DNA of 64,000 nucleotides from Streptomyces asoensis (lineage in GTDB: Bacteria > Actinomycetota > Actinomycetes > Streptomycetales > Streptomycetaceae), in NCBI RefSeq assembly GCF_016860545.1, contig NZ_BNEB01000002.1, positions 1,674,001 through 1,738,000 of the forward strand. Reading direction: 5' to 3'. Below, piece by piece: positions 27,923 to 37,252 of this stretch (position 1 is its first letter; each line of letters starts with the position of its first letter). A model generated the notes under the pieces. It saw only the letters and a list, made by a program, of their open reading frames with translations. It was not told the DNA's origin and made no database searches. Both the position numbers and the translations under genes were made by a program.

Positions 27923-28016
27923 GCCCCCTACCACCCGGCACCACCGCGCATCCCGCTCCGCCGAGCGCGGCTTCCCGCTGCCCGCGGAGCACTCAACGGG
28001 AGGACGACACCACCGC

Positions 28017-31000
28017 ATGAGAGTCAGAGCACGTACACGAACGGGCCGGTACTGGCGCCGCACGGCCATGGCCACGGCCGCCGTGCTGACCGGAACCTTG
28101 CTCCAGGCGTCGGGCGTGCCCGCCGTCGCGCAGGGCTGGACCAGGCCGCCGCTGCCCCGGGCGGAGTCGCCGGTGGCCGGTGGGCCGGTGGGCAAGGCGA
28201 TCCCGCGCACACTGACCAAGGGTCCCCGCACACCCGCCGAGGCTCCGGCCACCGGGTGGCCGAAGGCGGGCACGGCTGCGGTGACGCTGGGGTCGCGGAC
28301 GACCCGGGTCGAGGGCGCGCCGCTCACTCTCGCCACCCGGGCCGCACGCCCGGCGGAGGCGGCCGCCGGCCGCTACACCGTGACCACGCTGTCCCGCGAG
28401 GTGTCGAAGAGGGCAGGTGCCGACGGGCCGGTCTTCGCCCTCACCCCCCGGCCGGACGGCGCGCCACGCGGCGGCAAGGTGCGGGCCGCGCTGGACTATT
28501 CCTCGTTCGCTGGCCTGTACGGCGGCGGCTACGCAGACCGGCTGACCCTGGTCCGGCTGCCTGCCTGTGCGCTCACGACACCCGAGAAGACCCGGTGCCG
28601 TGCGGCCCGACCGGTGCCGACCGTCAACGACACCGAGAAGCACACGCTGACGACGGATTCGGTCGCTCTCAGCGCGAGCTCGGCCACCGTGCTCGCGGCG
28701 ACCACGGCGGCCGCCGGTGACACGGGCGACTACACGGCCACCTCCCTGGCGGCCTCGTCGGCCTGGTCCACGGACCAGAGCAGCGGCGCGTTCGCCTGGT
28801 CGTACGACATGGCGGTGCCGCAGGTGCCCGGCGGCCTCACCCCGAAGGTCGGACTGTCCTACTCCTCGGGCGGGATGGACGGCCGCACCGGCAACACCAA
28901 CAACCAGGCCTCGTGGGTCGGCGACGGCTTCGACCTGGCACCCGGCTTCATCGAGCGCAGCTACAAGAGCTGCACGGACGACGGTGCGACCAACGCCGAT
29001 GGCAACAAGCCGGGTGACCTGTGCTGGGCCTACGACAACGCCACCCTGTCGCTGAACGGCTCGGGCGGCGAACTGGTCCCGACCGGCGCCAACTCCTTCA
29101 AGCTCCAGAACGACGACGGCACGAAGGTCGACCGCATCTACGGCTCGTCGTCCGACGTGCGCTCCAACGGCGCCCGCAACGACGAGTACTGGCGGGTGAC
29201 GACCCCCGACGGCACGCAGTACTACTTCGGCTACAACCGGCTGCCCGGCTGGACGAGCGGCGCCGAGACCACCGACTCGGCCTGGACGGTGCCGGTCTTC
29301 GGTAACAACACCGACGAACCGTGCAACGCCTCGACCTTCGCTGCGTCCTGGTGCCAGCAGGGATGGCGCTGGAACCTGGACTACGTCGTGGACCCGCACG
29401 GCGACGCCGTCGCGTACTACTACGACAAGGAGACCAATTCCTACGGCCGCAACCTGAAGGCCGCCGACGACACCCCCTACGTGCGCGGTGGCACGCTGGA
29501 CCGCGTCGAGTACGGCCTGAGGTCCACGGCCGTGTACTCGGCGAAGGCACTGGCCAAGGTCGACTTCACCAGCAGCGAGCGCTGCATCGCCGACGCCACG
29601 ACCACCTGTTCGTCCATCTCCACGGACCCCGCCCACTGGTACGACACCCCGTGGGACCTGAACTGCGAGGCGGGCACCGACTGCGACGACGGCCGCTTCT
29701 CCCCGGTGTTCTTCACCCGCAAGCGGTTGACGTCCGTCACCACCCAGGTGCTCGTGTCCGGCGCCTACAGCAACGTCGACGGCTGGAAGCTGGCCCATCG
29801 GTGGGGCATGGCCGACACCGACTACCAGCTGCTGCTCGACTCCGTCGAACGCACCGGCTACGACGCGACCACCTCGGTCACCCTGCCGAAGGTCACCTTC
29901 GCCTACACCCAGCTCGCCAACCGGCTCGACAAGATCGGCGACGGCTACGCCCCGTACATCAAGTCCCGGCTGTCCACGGTCGCCGACGAGTCCGGCGGGC
30001 AGATCGACGTCGGCTACTCCGCCCCGGTGTGCGACGCCGCCGCGCTGCCCACGCCGGAGACCAACACCACCCGCTGCTTCCCCCAGTACATCGGCGGCAG
30101 TTCCACCGACGACCCGGACCGGCAGTGGTTCAACAAGTACGTCGTGAACACGGTCACCTCCACCGACCGCACCGGCGGCGCACCCGACCAGGTCACCATG
30201 TACGACTACCTGGACGGCGCCGCCTGGCACTACGACGATGACGACGGCATGACCAAGGAGAAGTCCAAGACCTGGTCACAGTGGCGCGGTTACGGCCACG
30301 TGCGCGTGCGCACCGGCGGGCAGGGCGGCGCGTCGGCGATGAAGACGCAGACCGACAGCTACTTCCTGCGCGGCATGGACGGCGACCGCAAGACGATCTC
30401 CGGCGGCACCAAGAGCGTCTCCGTCACCCTCGACTCCGGTGAGGGCGACCCGATCACCGACCACGACTCGCAGGCCGGTTTCGCCTACAGGACGGTCACC
30501 TATTCCGGACCGGGCGGCAAGGTGCTCGCCAAGACGGTGAACAGGCCCTGGTACAAGGAGACCGCGAAGAAGGTCCGCACCTGGGGCACCGTCACCGCCG
30601 ACCTCACGGGCAACGCCTCCAGCAGGTCGTGGACGTCACTGGACGACGGCGCGGGTGCCAAGTGGCAGACCACGGCGACCTCCGACACCCACGACCCCGC
30701 CACCGGCCTGGTCACCCAGACCGAGGACCTGGGCGACACGACCACCTCCGCCGACGACCAGTGCACCCGCACCACCTTCGTCTCCGGCAGCGTTCCCGTC
30801 GCGGCCCCCGCCCGGGTCGAGACGGTCGCCAAGGCCTGCGACGCCGCCACCAGCCGCCCCGCCGACGTCATGTCCGACGTGCGCACCGCCTACGACGGCG
30901 CGGCGTACGGCGCCGCGGCGACCAAGGGCGACGCCACCAGGACGGCGAAACTCAAGACGTACAGCGGCTCCAGCGCGCTCTACCTCGAGTCCACGTCCAC

Positions 31001-34000
31001 CTATGACGGCTACGGCCGGGCGCTGACCACCACCGACCTGACCGCCGACGTCACGGTCACTTCCGCCGGCGCGCTCACCCGCGCCGCCCGTACCGACGGC
31101 CGCACCACCACCACCGCCTACAACCCCACCACCGGATTCCCCACCAGCAGCTCGGTCACCACCCCGCCCGCCACACCCGGCGACAGCACGACCGCCCAGA
31201 CGTCCACCACCGCCTACGAAGCGCTGCGCGGACAGCCTCTCACGGAGACCGACACCAACGGCAAGGTCATCACCTACGCCTACGACCCGCTGGGCCGCAC
31301 GTCCAAGGTATGGCTCGCGGACCGGCTCACCGGCCAGACACCGACCTACGAGTTCACCTACACCATCACCGACAACAAGCCGGTCGTGGTCGGCACGAAG
31401 ACCATCGGCAACAACGGAGCCCAGGACACCTCGTACGCCTTTTACGACGGCTTCCTGCGCCCCCGCCAGACACAGTCCCCCGGCCCGAACGGCAAGACCC
31501 TGCTCGCGGACACCTTCTACGACGAACGCGGCCTGACCGCGAAGGAGTTCGCCACCTACTACACCGACACCACCGCCCCGTCCACGACCATGTTCAAGCC
31601 CGCGGACGCACTCACCGTCGAGACACAGAACCGCTACACCTACGACGGACTGGGCCGCGTCACCGAGCTGAAGCAGATCGCCGGCAACGGCGACGGCGGA
31701 GCGGTCCTCGGCGTCACCCGGACGATCTACGGCGGCGACCGCACCACGGTCATCCCCCCGGTCGGCGGTACCGCGCGGACCACTCTCACCGACGCCCGCG
31801 GCAACACCACCGAACTGCGCCTGCTGCACGCCCGGGCCGCCGAGGCCGCCTACGACAGCACGCTGTACGGCTACTCGCCGCGCGGTGAGCTCACCAAGGT
31901 CACCGACCCGGCGGGCAACGCCTGGACCTGGACCTACGACCTGATGGGCCGGGTCACCGACACCACCGACCCCGACAAGGGCGCCGGGCACACCGACTAC
32001 GACGACCGCTCCCAGGTGACCAGCACCAAGGACGGCCGCAACGCGGTCCTCGCCCACGTCTACGACGGCCTGGGCCGCAAGACCGAACTGCGGGACACGT
32101 CCGCGACCGGCACCCTGCGTGCCAAGTGGGTCTACGACACCGTCAGCGGAGCCAAGGGACAGCTCGCGTCCAGCTCGCGCTACGTCGGCGGCCAGGAGTA
32201 CAAGTCCAGCGTCGTCGCCTACGACCGCCAGTACCGGCCGCTGCGCACGTCCGTGACGATCCCGTCGACCGAGGGCGACCTCCAGGGCACCTATCTGTCG
32301 ACGACCTCGTACAACGCCTCGGGCACCGTGCAGGGCGTCGGCTACCCCAAGGCGGGTGCCCTGGCCGCCGGCAGCGTCACCTACACCTACGAGGACGGCA
32401 CACTGCGGCCCGTGAAGGTCAGCGGTCCGCAGGACCTGACCGCCACGACGGCCTACAGCTTCGTGGGCAAGCCCCTGCAATACAGCATGGCCGCGGGGGG
32501 CGGCAAGAACACGCTCGAGACCAACACCTACCAGTGGGGCACCCAGCGGCTGGCCACCTCGCGGGTGGACCGCCAGGACGTCACGGGCGTCGACCAGTTC
32601 AACACCTACTCCTACGACGAGGCGGGCAACGTCCTGTCCGTCGCCGACAGTTCCCGCTCCGGCACCGACAACCAGTGCTTCTCCTACGACTACCTCGGCC
32701 GGCTGACCGAGGCGTGGGCCCAGTCGGCCACCAGCTGCGCCACCGCGCCCAGCGGCACCGTGCTGGGCGGCCCGGCCCCGTACTGGACGTCGTACAGCTA
32801 CGACAAGGTCGGCAACCGGCTCTCCGAGACCCAGCACGCCACCACCTCCGGTGCCTCGGACACCAGCCGCACCTACCACTACCCCGACGCGGGTGCCGTA
32901 CGGCCGCACGCCCTGAGCTCGATCGACACGACCACCGGAACCGTCAAGTCCACCGACAGCTTCACCTACGACACGGGCGGCAACACCCACACCCGCCAGC
33001 TGGGCAACGGCACCTCCCAGACCCTGGACTGGGACGCCGAGGGCCACCTCGCCAAGGTCACCCAGCCGGTCGAGGGCGGCAGCGACAAGGTCACCGACTA
33101 CCTCTACGACGCCGCCGGCAACCGGCTGATCGGCCGTACCCCGACCGAGACCACCCTGTACCTCGGCTCCACCGAGGTCACGCTGGCCAAGGGCGCCACG
33201 ACCGCCAAGGGCACCCGCTACTTCGACCTGGGCGGCGGACACCAGGCCGTCCAGGCCGACGACGGCACCATCTCCTTCACCCTGGCCGACCACCACGGCA
33301 CCTCCCAGCTGTCCGTCAACGCGGCGAGCCAGGCGCTCACCCAGCGCCGCACGCTGCCCTTCGGCGGCCTGCGCGGCACCGTCCCGGGCACCTGGACCGG
33401 CACCAAGGGCTTCGTCGGCGGCACCACCGACACCGTCACCGGCCTCACCCACCTCGGCGCCCGCGAGTACGACCCGGCCATCGGCCGCTTCCTTTCGGTG
33501 GACCCGGTCTTCACGGCCGCCGACCCGCAGCAGATGCACGGGTACAGCTACGCCAACAGCAACCCGCTCACCTACTCCGACCCGGCCGGCACGGAGATCG
33601 GCTCCCGCCCCAACTCCTGCCAGTACGACATCAAGTACTGCTCCAAGCACCAGCAGAAGGAAGTCGGCTACGACGCGAAGTCGGGCACGTCCGACTACCA
33701 CCGCGGCAACATCTACAAGCGCTCCCAGGCCGCCAAGAAGCACTGGGTGGCGTCGAACACCCCGGTCACCAAGGACATCGACAAGCTGGCCGACCAGTAC
33801 TGGTCCCCGCGGATGAACGGGGAGTTCACGGACGACTTCTGGTACAACCCGGTCTACGAGTCGTCCAAGGAGGGCTCCGCCTGCTACGGGCGCGAGGGGT
33901 GCCGTCAGGCCTATCTCTACGTGCTGCACGGCGGCAAGGACGTCGACAAGGCGAAGGAGATCGCGGCCACCTACTGCGTCTACAACGCCGAGGAATGCAA

Positions 34001-34889
34001 CGACAAGGCCGCGGCGGTCGCCCGCGGCAACGTCATCCGGGACGCCGTGGCCACCGCGTTGCTGGCCTATGTGGGCGGGGCCGCCGGCGCGGAGAGACCC
34101 TGCAACAGCTTCGTCCCGGGCACCGAAGTCCTCATGGCCGACGGCACCACCAAACCCATCGAGGACGTGAAGACAGGCGACAAGGTCCTCGCCACCGACC
34201 CGGAGACGGGCCGCACCAAGGTCAAGACCGTCACCGCCGAGATCACCGGCAAGGGCCTGAAGAACCTGGTCCGGATCACCCTCTCCATCACGGCCGACGG
34301 CAAGGAGCTGACCACGTCGATCACGGCGACCGACGGACACCCCTTCTGGGTCCCGGAACTCGGCGCATGGGTCGACGCCACCCGCCTGGCCGCCGGCGAA
34401 CGACTCACTTCGTCCGCCCACGCCGAAGTCCGCATCACCACGATCCGACGCTGGACCCAGCCGGCCACGGTCCACAACCTGATCGTCGCCGACATTCACA
34501 CCTACTACGCACTGGCCGGGGACACACCCGTCCTGGTGCACAACGGCTGCGGTGATTCTTCGCACGCCGCCGACTGCTACTGCAATTGGGGGCAGCCGGT
34601 CGTACCGCGTGCCAAGGCTCCCTCCGGAAACTCCGGAACCGCGACTCGAGACGTGCACGGCACCGACCGGACAGCGATGCGCGGAGTCGACGTCGACCAT
34701 GTGTGGCAGAACGGGACGCTGTACACCCAGGAAGACGGCCAGATAGTCAGAGTCCTGAACACCGGAAACGGAACATACGATGTCGTCGTGCGCGATATGA
34801 GCAACCCGACCGGTGCACCCACCACCGTCATCAAGGATGCGACGCAGAATTACCTGGACAACAAACTCAACAGCGGGAGATGGGGATGA
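28017..34889 (+). CDS. RHS-repeat polymorphic toxin with HINT domain and variable toxin tail
   Basis: 2290 residues. The signal peptide spans about 1-39. A long N-terminal SpvB/TcaC-like and beta-rich part contains the VGYSAPV and SDYQLLLDSVE-type segments. RHS repeats follow (YDPLGRTSKVW, YDGLGRVTEL, YDLMGRVTDTTD, YDGLGRKTEL). The RHS core motif YDPAIGRFLSVDPVF lies near residue 1825. A HINT domain begins at Cys2029 (CNSFVPGTEVLMADGTTK) with DGHPFWVPELGAWV and ends at VLVHNGC (2173-2179), which is the likely self-cleavage/linker site. The last ~110 residues are the toxin tail: HGTDRTAMRGVDVDHV, GTLYTQEDGQIVRVL and YDVVVRDMSNPTG resemble the DUF4258/BECR RNase fold (an inference). The ATG at 28017 follows GGGAGG. 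Confidence 0.9.
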   Translation: MRVRARTRTGRYWRRTAMATAAVLTGTLLQASGVPAVAQGWTRPPLPRAESPVAGGPVGKAIPRTLTKGPRTPAEAPATGWPKAGTAAVTLGSRTTRVEGAPLTLATRAARPAEAAAGRYTVTTLSREVSKRAGADGPVFALTPRPDGAPRGGKVRAALDYSSFAGLYGGGYADRLTLVRLPACALTTPEKTRCRAARPVPTVNDTEKHTLTTDSVALSASSATVLAATTAAAGDTGDYTATSLAASSAWSTDQSSGAFAWSYDMAVPQVPGGLTPKVGLSYSSGGMDGRTGNTNNQASWVGDGFDLAPGFIERSYKSCTDDGATNADGNKPGDLCWAYDNATLSLNGSGGELVPTGANSFKLQNDDGTKVDRIYGSSSDVRSNGARNDEYWRVTTPDGTQYYFGYNRLPGWTSGAETTDSAWTVPVFGNNTDEPCNASTFAASWCQQGWRWNLDYVVDPHGDAVAYYYDKETNSYGRNLKAADDTPYVRGGTLDRVEYGLRSTAVYSAKALAKVDFTSSERCIADATTTCSSISTDPAHWYDTPWDLNCEAGTDCDDGRFSPVFFTRKRLTSVTTQVLVSGAYSNVDGWKLAHRWGMADTDYQLLLDSVERTGYDATTSVTLPKVTFAYTQLANRLDKIGDGYAPYIKSRLSTVADESGGQIDVGYSAPVCDAAALPTPETNTTRCFPQYIGGSSTDDPDRQWFNKYVVNTVTSTDRTGGAPDQVTMYDYLDGAAWHYDDDDGMTKEKSKTWSQWRGYGHVRVRTGGQGGASAMKTQTDSYFLRGMDGDRKTISGGTKSVSVTLDSGEGDPITDHDSQAGFAYRTVTYSGPGGKVLAKTVNRPWYKETAKKVRTWGTVTADLTGNASSRSWTSLDDGAGAKWQTTATSDTHDPATGLVTQTEDLGDTTTSADDQCTRTTFVSGSVPVAAPARVETVAKACDAATSRPADVMSDVRTAYDGAAYGAAATKGDATRTAKLKTYSGSSALYLESTSTYDGYGRALTTTDLTADVTVTSAGALTRAARTDGRTTTTAYNPTTGFPTSSSVTTPPATPGDSTTAQTSTTAYEALRGQPLTETDTNGKVITYAYDPLGRTSKVWLADRLTGQTPTYEFTYTITDNKPVVVGTKTIGNNGAQDTSYAFYDGFLRPRQTQSPGPNGKTLLADTFYDERGLTAKEFATYYTDTTAPSTTMFKPADALTVETQNRYTYDGLGRVTELKQIAGNGDGGAVLGVTRTIYGGDRTTVIPPVGGTARTTLTDARGNTTELRLLHARAAEAAYDSTLYGYSPRGELTKVTDPAGNAWTWTYDLMGRVTDTTDPDKGAGHTDYDDRSQVTSTKDGRNAVLAHVYDGLGRKTELRDTSATGTLRAKWVYDTVSGAKGQLASSSRYVGGQEYKSSVVAYDRQYRPLRTSVTIPSTEGDLQGTYLSTTSYNASGTVQGVGYPKAGALAAGSVTYTYEDGTLRPVKVSGPQDLTATTAYSFVGKPLQYSMAAGGGKNTLETNTYQWGTQRLATSRVDRQDVTGVDQFNTYSYDEAGNVLSVADSSRSGTDNQCFSYDYLGRLTEAWAQSATSCATAPSGTVLGGPAPYWTSYSYDKVGNRLSETQHATTSGASDTSRTYHYPDAGAVRPHALSSIDTTTGTVKSTDSFTYDTGGNTHTRQLGNGTSQTLDWDAEGHLAKVTQPVEGGSDKVTDYLYDAAGNRLIGRTPTETTLYLGSTEVTLAKGATTAKGTRYFDLGGGHQAVQADDGTISFTLADHHGTSQLSVNAASQALTQRRTLPFGGLRGTVPGTWTGTKGFVGGTTDTVTGLTHLGAREYDPAIGRFLSVDPVFTAADPQQMHGYSYANSNPLTYSDPAGTEIGSRPNSCQYDIKYCSKHQQKEVGYDAKSGTSDYHRGNIYKRSQAAKKHWVASNTPVTKDIDKLADQYWSPRMNGEFTDDFWYNPVYESSKEGSACYGREGCRQAYLYVLHGGKDVDKAKEIAATYCVYNAEECNDKAAAVARGNVIRDAVATALLAYVGGAAGAERPCNSFVPGTEVLMADGTTKPIEDVKTGDKVLATDPETGRTKVKTVTAEITGKGLKNLVRITLSITADGKELTTSITATDGHPFWVPELGAWVDATRLAAGERLTSSAHAEVRITTIRRWTQPATVHNLIVADIHTYYALAGDTPVLVHNGCGDSSHAADCYCNWGQPVVPRAKAPSGNSGTATRDVHGTDRTAMRGVDVDHVWQNGTLYTQEDGQIVRVLNTGNGTYDVVVRDMSNPTGAPTTVIKDATQNYLDNKLNSGRWG

Positions 34890-35095
34890 TCGACGATCAG
34901 CCCTCCTGGACCGGTGCGGTCACGGAGCGATTGCGGTGCTGCGTCTGTGGAGGGTCGACCGACGACTCGCCCGACTACGTACTCGTCGAGTTGACCGCCC
35001 CCTCCGCCGATACACGCCAGTGGCTCGGCGCCCATGCCGGACATCTGAATGAGGTGCTTGCGGAGGGATTCCACGTCGAGGTCCACTTGATGTGA
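34886..35095 (+). CDS. Probable immunity protein for the RHS toxin
   Basis: 69-residue acidic protein. Its ATG lies inside the toxin stop (ATGA), with GGGAG 7 bases upstream; an alternative ATG at 34880 would add two residues. It contains RCCVCGG and GAHAGHLNE, that is CxxC followed by HxxH about 33 residues later, a plausible zinc site. No signal peptide is seen, so it is cytoplasmic, as expected for immunity against a self-delivered toxin. I do not recognise its family. Immunity function is inferred only from position, size and the translational overlap. Confidence 0.7.
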   Translation: MIDDQPSWTGAVTERLRCCVCGGSTDDSPDYVLVELTAPSADTRQWLGAHAGHLNEVLAEGFHVEVHLM

Positions 35096-35106
35096 CTCCC
35101 AGGGTG

Positions 35107-35145
35107 GCCGCTCCCTTGCACGGAAGGGGAGCGGCTTCCCTTTTC
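35107..35145 (+). terminator. Terminator after the toxin/immunity genes
   Basis: GCCGCTCCCTT (35107-35117) pairs with AAGGGGAGCGGC (35124-35135) with one bulge, followed by TTCCCTTTT. It closes the RHS module on the right. Confidence 0.75.
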
Positions 35146-35322
35146 CCGACGAGCGGCCGAGTCCCTCCTGCCCCCGGTTCGCGTCAGGTTCGTGCGGGGC
35201 CCGGGAGCCGGGGTGCGGACGTCCTCAGCAGCCGGGGGAGACCACGGGCGTCGGAACGTCGATCCTGTCCACCGGGCCGCAGGGGCCCGTCGGGGGTGCC
35301 CTCGGGCGATCGCGGTGGGGTG

Positions 35323-35982
35323 TCACTCGTAGCGGTACTTCAGGGAATCCGCTTCCGCCTGTTCGATGTCGGCGATCGTCAGGTCGGGCATGCGCAGTTG
35401 GGCCAGGGTGACCTCGGCCGAGGTCGGCTGGGCGTCCGCCGGGAGCCACTGGTCCGGCTTCCACGCGCCGCTGCGCAGCAGCGACTTGGGGCAGTGCGGG
35501 TAGACCTCCTCGATGCCCAGCACCAGTGCGCTGGCCGGTGGCTTCCCCACGGCGGTCAGCTGGGACAGCAAGTCCGGGCGGGTGGAGACGCAGGCCCGGC
35601 CGTTCACCCTGAGGGTCGTCGTGCGCCCGGGGATGACGAACAGCAGCCCGGCCCGGCCGGTGGCGAGGACGTTCTGAAGCGTGTCGAGACGCTTGTTGCC
35701 GGTCGCGTCGGGTATCGCCACCGTCCGTGAGTCGAGGACGGCGACGAACCCTGCGGGGCCGCCGCGCGGGGAGACGTCACAGTTGCCCTCGGCGTCGGCG
35801 CTGGCGATCAGGACCAGCGCGGAGCATGCGATCAACCGCCGCGTCTGCTCGGTGAGTTCCGTCATCTGCTTGCGCACGGCGGCGTCGCCGGGGAGTGCGT
35901 AGACCCGGCGCAGCGTCTCCTGGTCGGGCACGGCGTCGAGGCGGAGCGAGTCGAAGGCACTGGCGGCAAGGGGTGGCGTCAT
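35323..35982 (-). CDS. PPOX-class FMN-dependent flavoprotein (MSMEG_1061-like)
   Basis: 219 residues of the pyridoxamine-phosphate-oxidase-like split-barrel fold. LIASADAEGNCDVSPRGGPA is the FMN-binding strand region. IPDATGNKRLDTLQNVLATG and VNGRACVSTRPDLL are typical of this subfamily. The true reaction is unknown; flavin reductase or F420/FMN oxidoreductase roles are reported for relatives. The ATG is well placed at the fold start. It reads toward the RHS module and away from the PASTA gene. Confidence 0.85.
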   Translation of the reverse strand: MTPPLAASAFDSLRLDAVPDQETLRRVYALPGDAAVRKQMTELTEQTRRLIACSALVLIASADAEGNCDVSPRGGPAGFVAVLDSRTVAIPDATGNKRLDTLQNVLATGRAGLLFVIPGRTTTLRVNGRACVSTRPDLLSQLTAVGKPPASALVLGIEEVYPHCPKSLLRSGAWKPDQWLPADAQPTSAEVTLAQLRMPDLTIADIEQAEADSLKYRYE

Positions 35983-36175
35983 GCCCCGACCCTACGTGGC
36001 CGACCTGCGTCGATCGCCGGTCGTGCGGAGAGTGGCCCGCTGAGCGGACCGCCGGGCGACAGGCCGGTTCGCGTGCAACACACTGGCGGCCGGTCGCTGA
36101 CGAGCCCGAGGGTGCCGCCGACGGCACCCGTCGCACGGGGGCACAGCGGAAGACGAGAAGGGGGAACCGGGAGTC

Positions 36176-36874
36176 ATGGACAGACGATCGAGTGCGGGAT
36201 CTCGCCGGAGCAACGGAGGCGGAGACGGGGGCGCGGGGCCGCGCGGTCGGGCGGGCCGGTGGGCGCGGTCGCCCAGGGCCGGGGTGCTGGTGGTCGTGGC
36301 GCTGCTGGCGGGCGCCTTCGCCGTCACGCCGGCGTACGCGGACGACCCGGGGCTCAACTGTGCGCTCACCGCGACCGCCACGGTCTCGGTCTCCCCGTCA
36401 CCCGTGGTGTTCGGGCAGAACGCCCAGGTGCAGTGGAGCGCGGACGGTGTGAACTGCTTCTCCGAAGACGCGTTGCAGATCAGCGGGCCCGGCTTCGATC
36501 CGGCCACGGAGATCTTCCCGGTCGGCGGCGGTTCGCGTGCGGTGTTCGTCGGCTTCACGGGCACCGCCACCTGGGACGTGACGGTCGTCGACCTGTCGTC
36601 GGACACCGGGTTCTCCCGGCATCTGGCGTCCGTCACGACATCGGTCTCCCAGGTCACCACCGTTCCCGACCTGACGGGCGACACCCTCGCCCAGGCCCGG
36701 CAGGCGCTGACGAACGAGGGGTACGTGCTCGGCAGTGTGGGCAGTGTCGTCGACTGCGAGAACGTGCAGAGGGTGAGCAGCCAGAGCCCCTCCGCGGGTA
36801 CTCCGCTGGTGCGCGGTTCCTCGGTGTCGATCGACATCGGACGCAGGCCCGCGCCCCCCAGACAGTGCAACTGA
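36176..36874 (+). CDS. Secreted PASTA-domain protein
   Basis: 232 residues. A basic N-terminus and hydrophobic VLVVVALLAGAFAVTPAYA end in a signal cleavage site near residue 55, so the protein is exported. After a Cys-containing Ig-like section, residues ~160-226 form a PASTA domain (VPDLTGDTLAQARQALTNEG, SPSAGTPLVRGSSVSI). PASTA domains bind peptidoglycan or lipid II. There is no kinase or transpeptidase domain attached, which is unusual: a free secreted PASTA unit. Confidence 0.85.
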   Translation: MDRRSSAGSRRSNGGGDGGAGPRGRAGRWARSPRAGVLVVVALLAGAFAVTPAYADDPGLNCALTATATVSVSPSPVVFGQNAQVQWSADGVNCFSEDALQISGPGFDPATEIFPVGGGSRAVFVGFTGTATWDVTVVDLSSDTGFSRHLASVTTSVSQVTTVPDLTGDTLAQARQALTNEGYVLGSVGSVVDCENVQRVSSQSPSAGTPLVRGSSVSIDIGRRPAPPRQCN

Positions 36875-37252
36875 CCTGTCAACTCCTTCCCTGTGCGCCG
36901 GGATCGCGGAACTCGCGGTCCCGGCGCACGTGCGTGAGCCTGCCCTGCCCTGCCCTGCCCTGCCCTGACCGGCCCGGCGGGGCGCCGGTGCCGGCGCCGG
37001 GGGCTGTCGACGCGTTGCGAACGCACTGTCGACGGCCCTCGGCAGACTGAAGGTGTCGAGGCCGGACGGGCTCCCGCTTCGCCGGTTCCTCGGCACGGCG
37101 ACGCCTCGCCGCCTCGTCACAACGTCACATCGCCACATCGGCACTTGTCACATCGGCACCTCGCCGCATGGCGACGCCGATCTGTCGATGCGTCGACTCG
37201 TCGATCCCGTCGGTCTCGTCTACGGGGTCCCGATGCCTCAGGAGAGTTCAGC
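36875..37252. other. Intergenic region (378 bp) with TGCCC repeat
   Basis: It lies between the PASTA gene and the lectin-like gene. It contains the (TGCCC)n tract at 36941-36966 and clusters of short CATCG/GTCGA-type near-repeats around 37130-37230. I see no gene here. Confidence 0.5.
36941..36966. repeat. (TGCCC)5 pentanucleotide tandem repeat
   Basis: Five tandem TGCCC units followed by a partial sixth, downstream of the PASTA gene. Such tracts are prone to slippage. Confidence 0.85.

Noticed and set aside
23441-28336. 1631-residue minus-strand frame opposite the LamG gene
   Set aside because: Composition is Arg/Gly/Val/His-rich with no domains. It mirrors the coding frame of the LamG gene, which has signal peptide and LamG repeats.
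30636-34700. 1354-residue minus-strand frame opposite the RHS gene
   Set aside because: It mirrors the RHS coding frame and has only Val/Gly/Arg-rich low-complexity sequence.
36941-36966. TGCCC repeats considered as a CRISPR-like element
   Set aside because: Units are five bases and contiguous without spacers. A simple repeat only.
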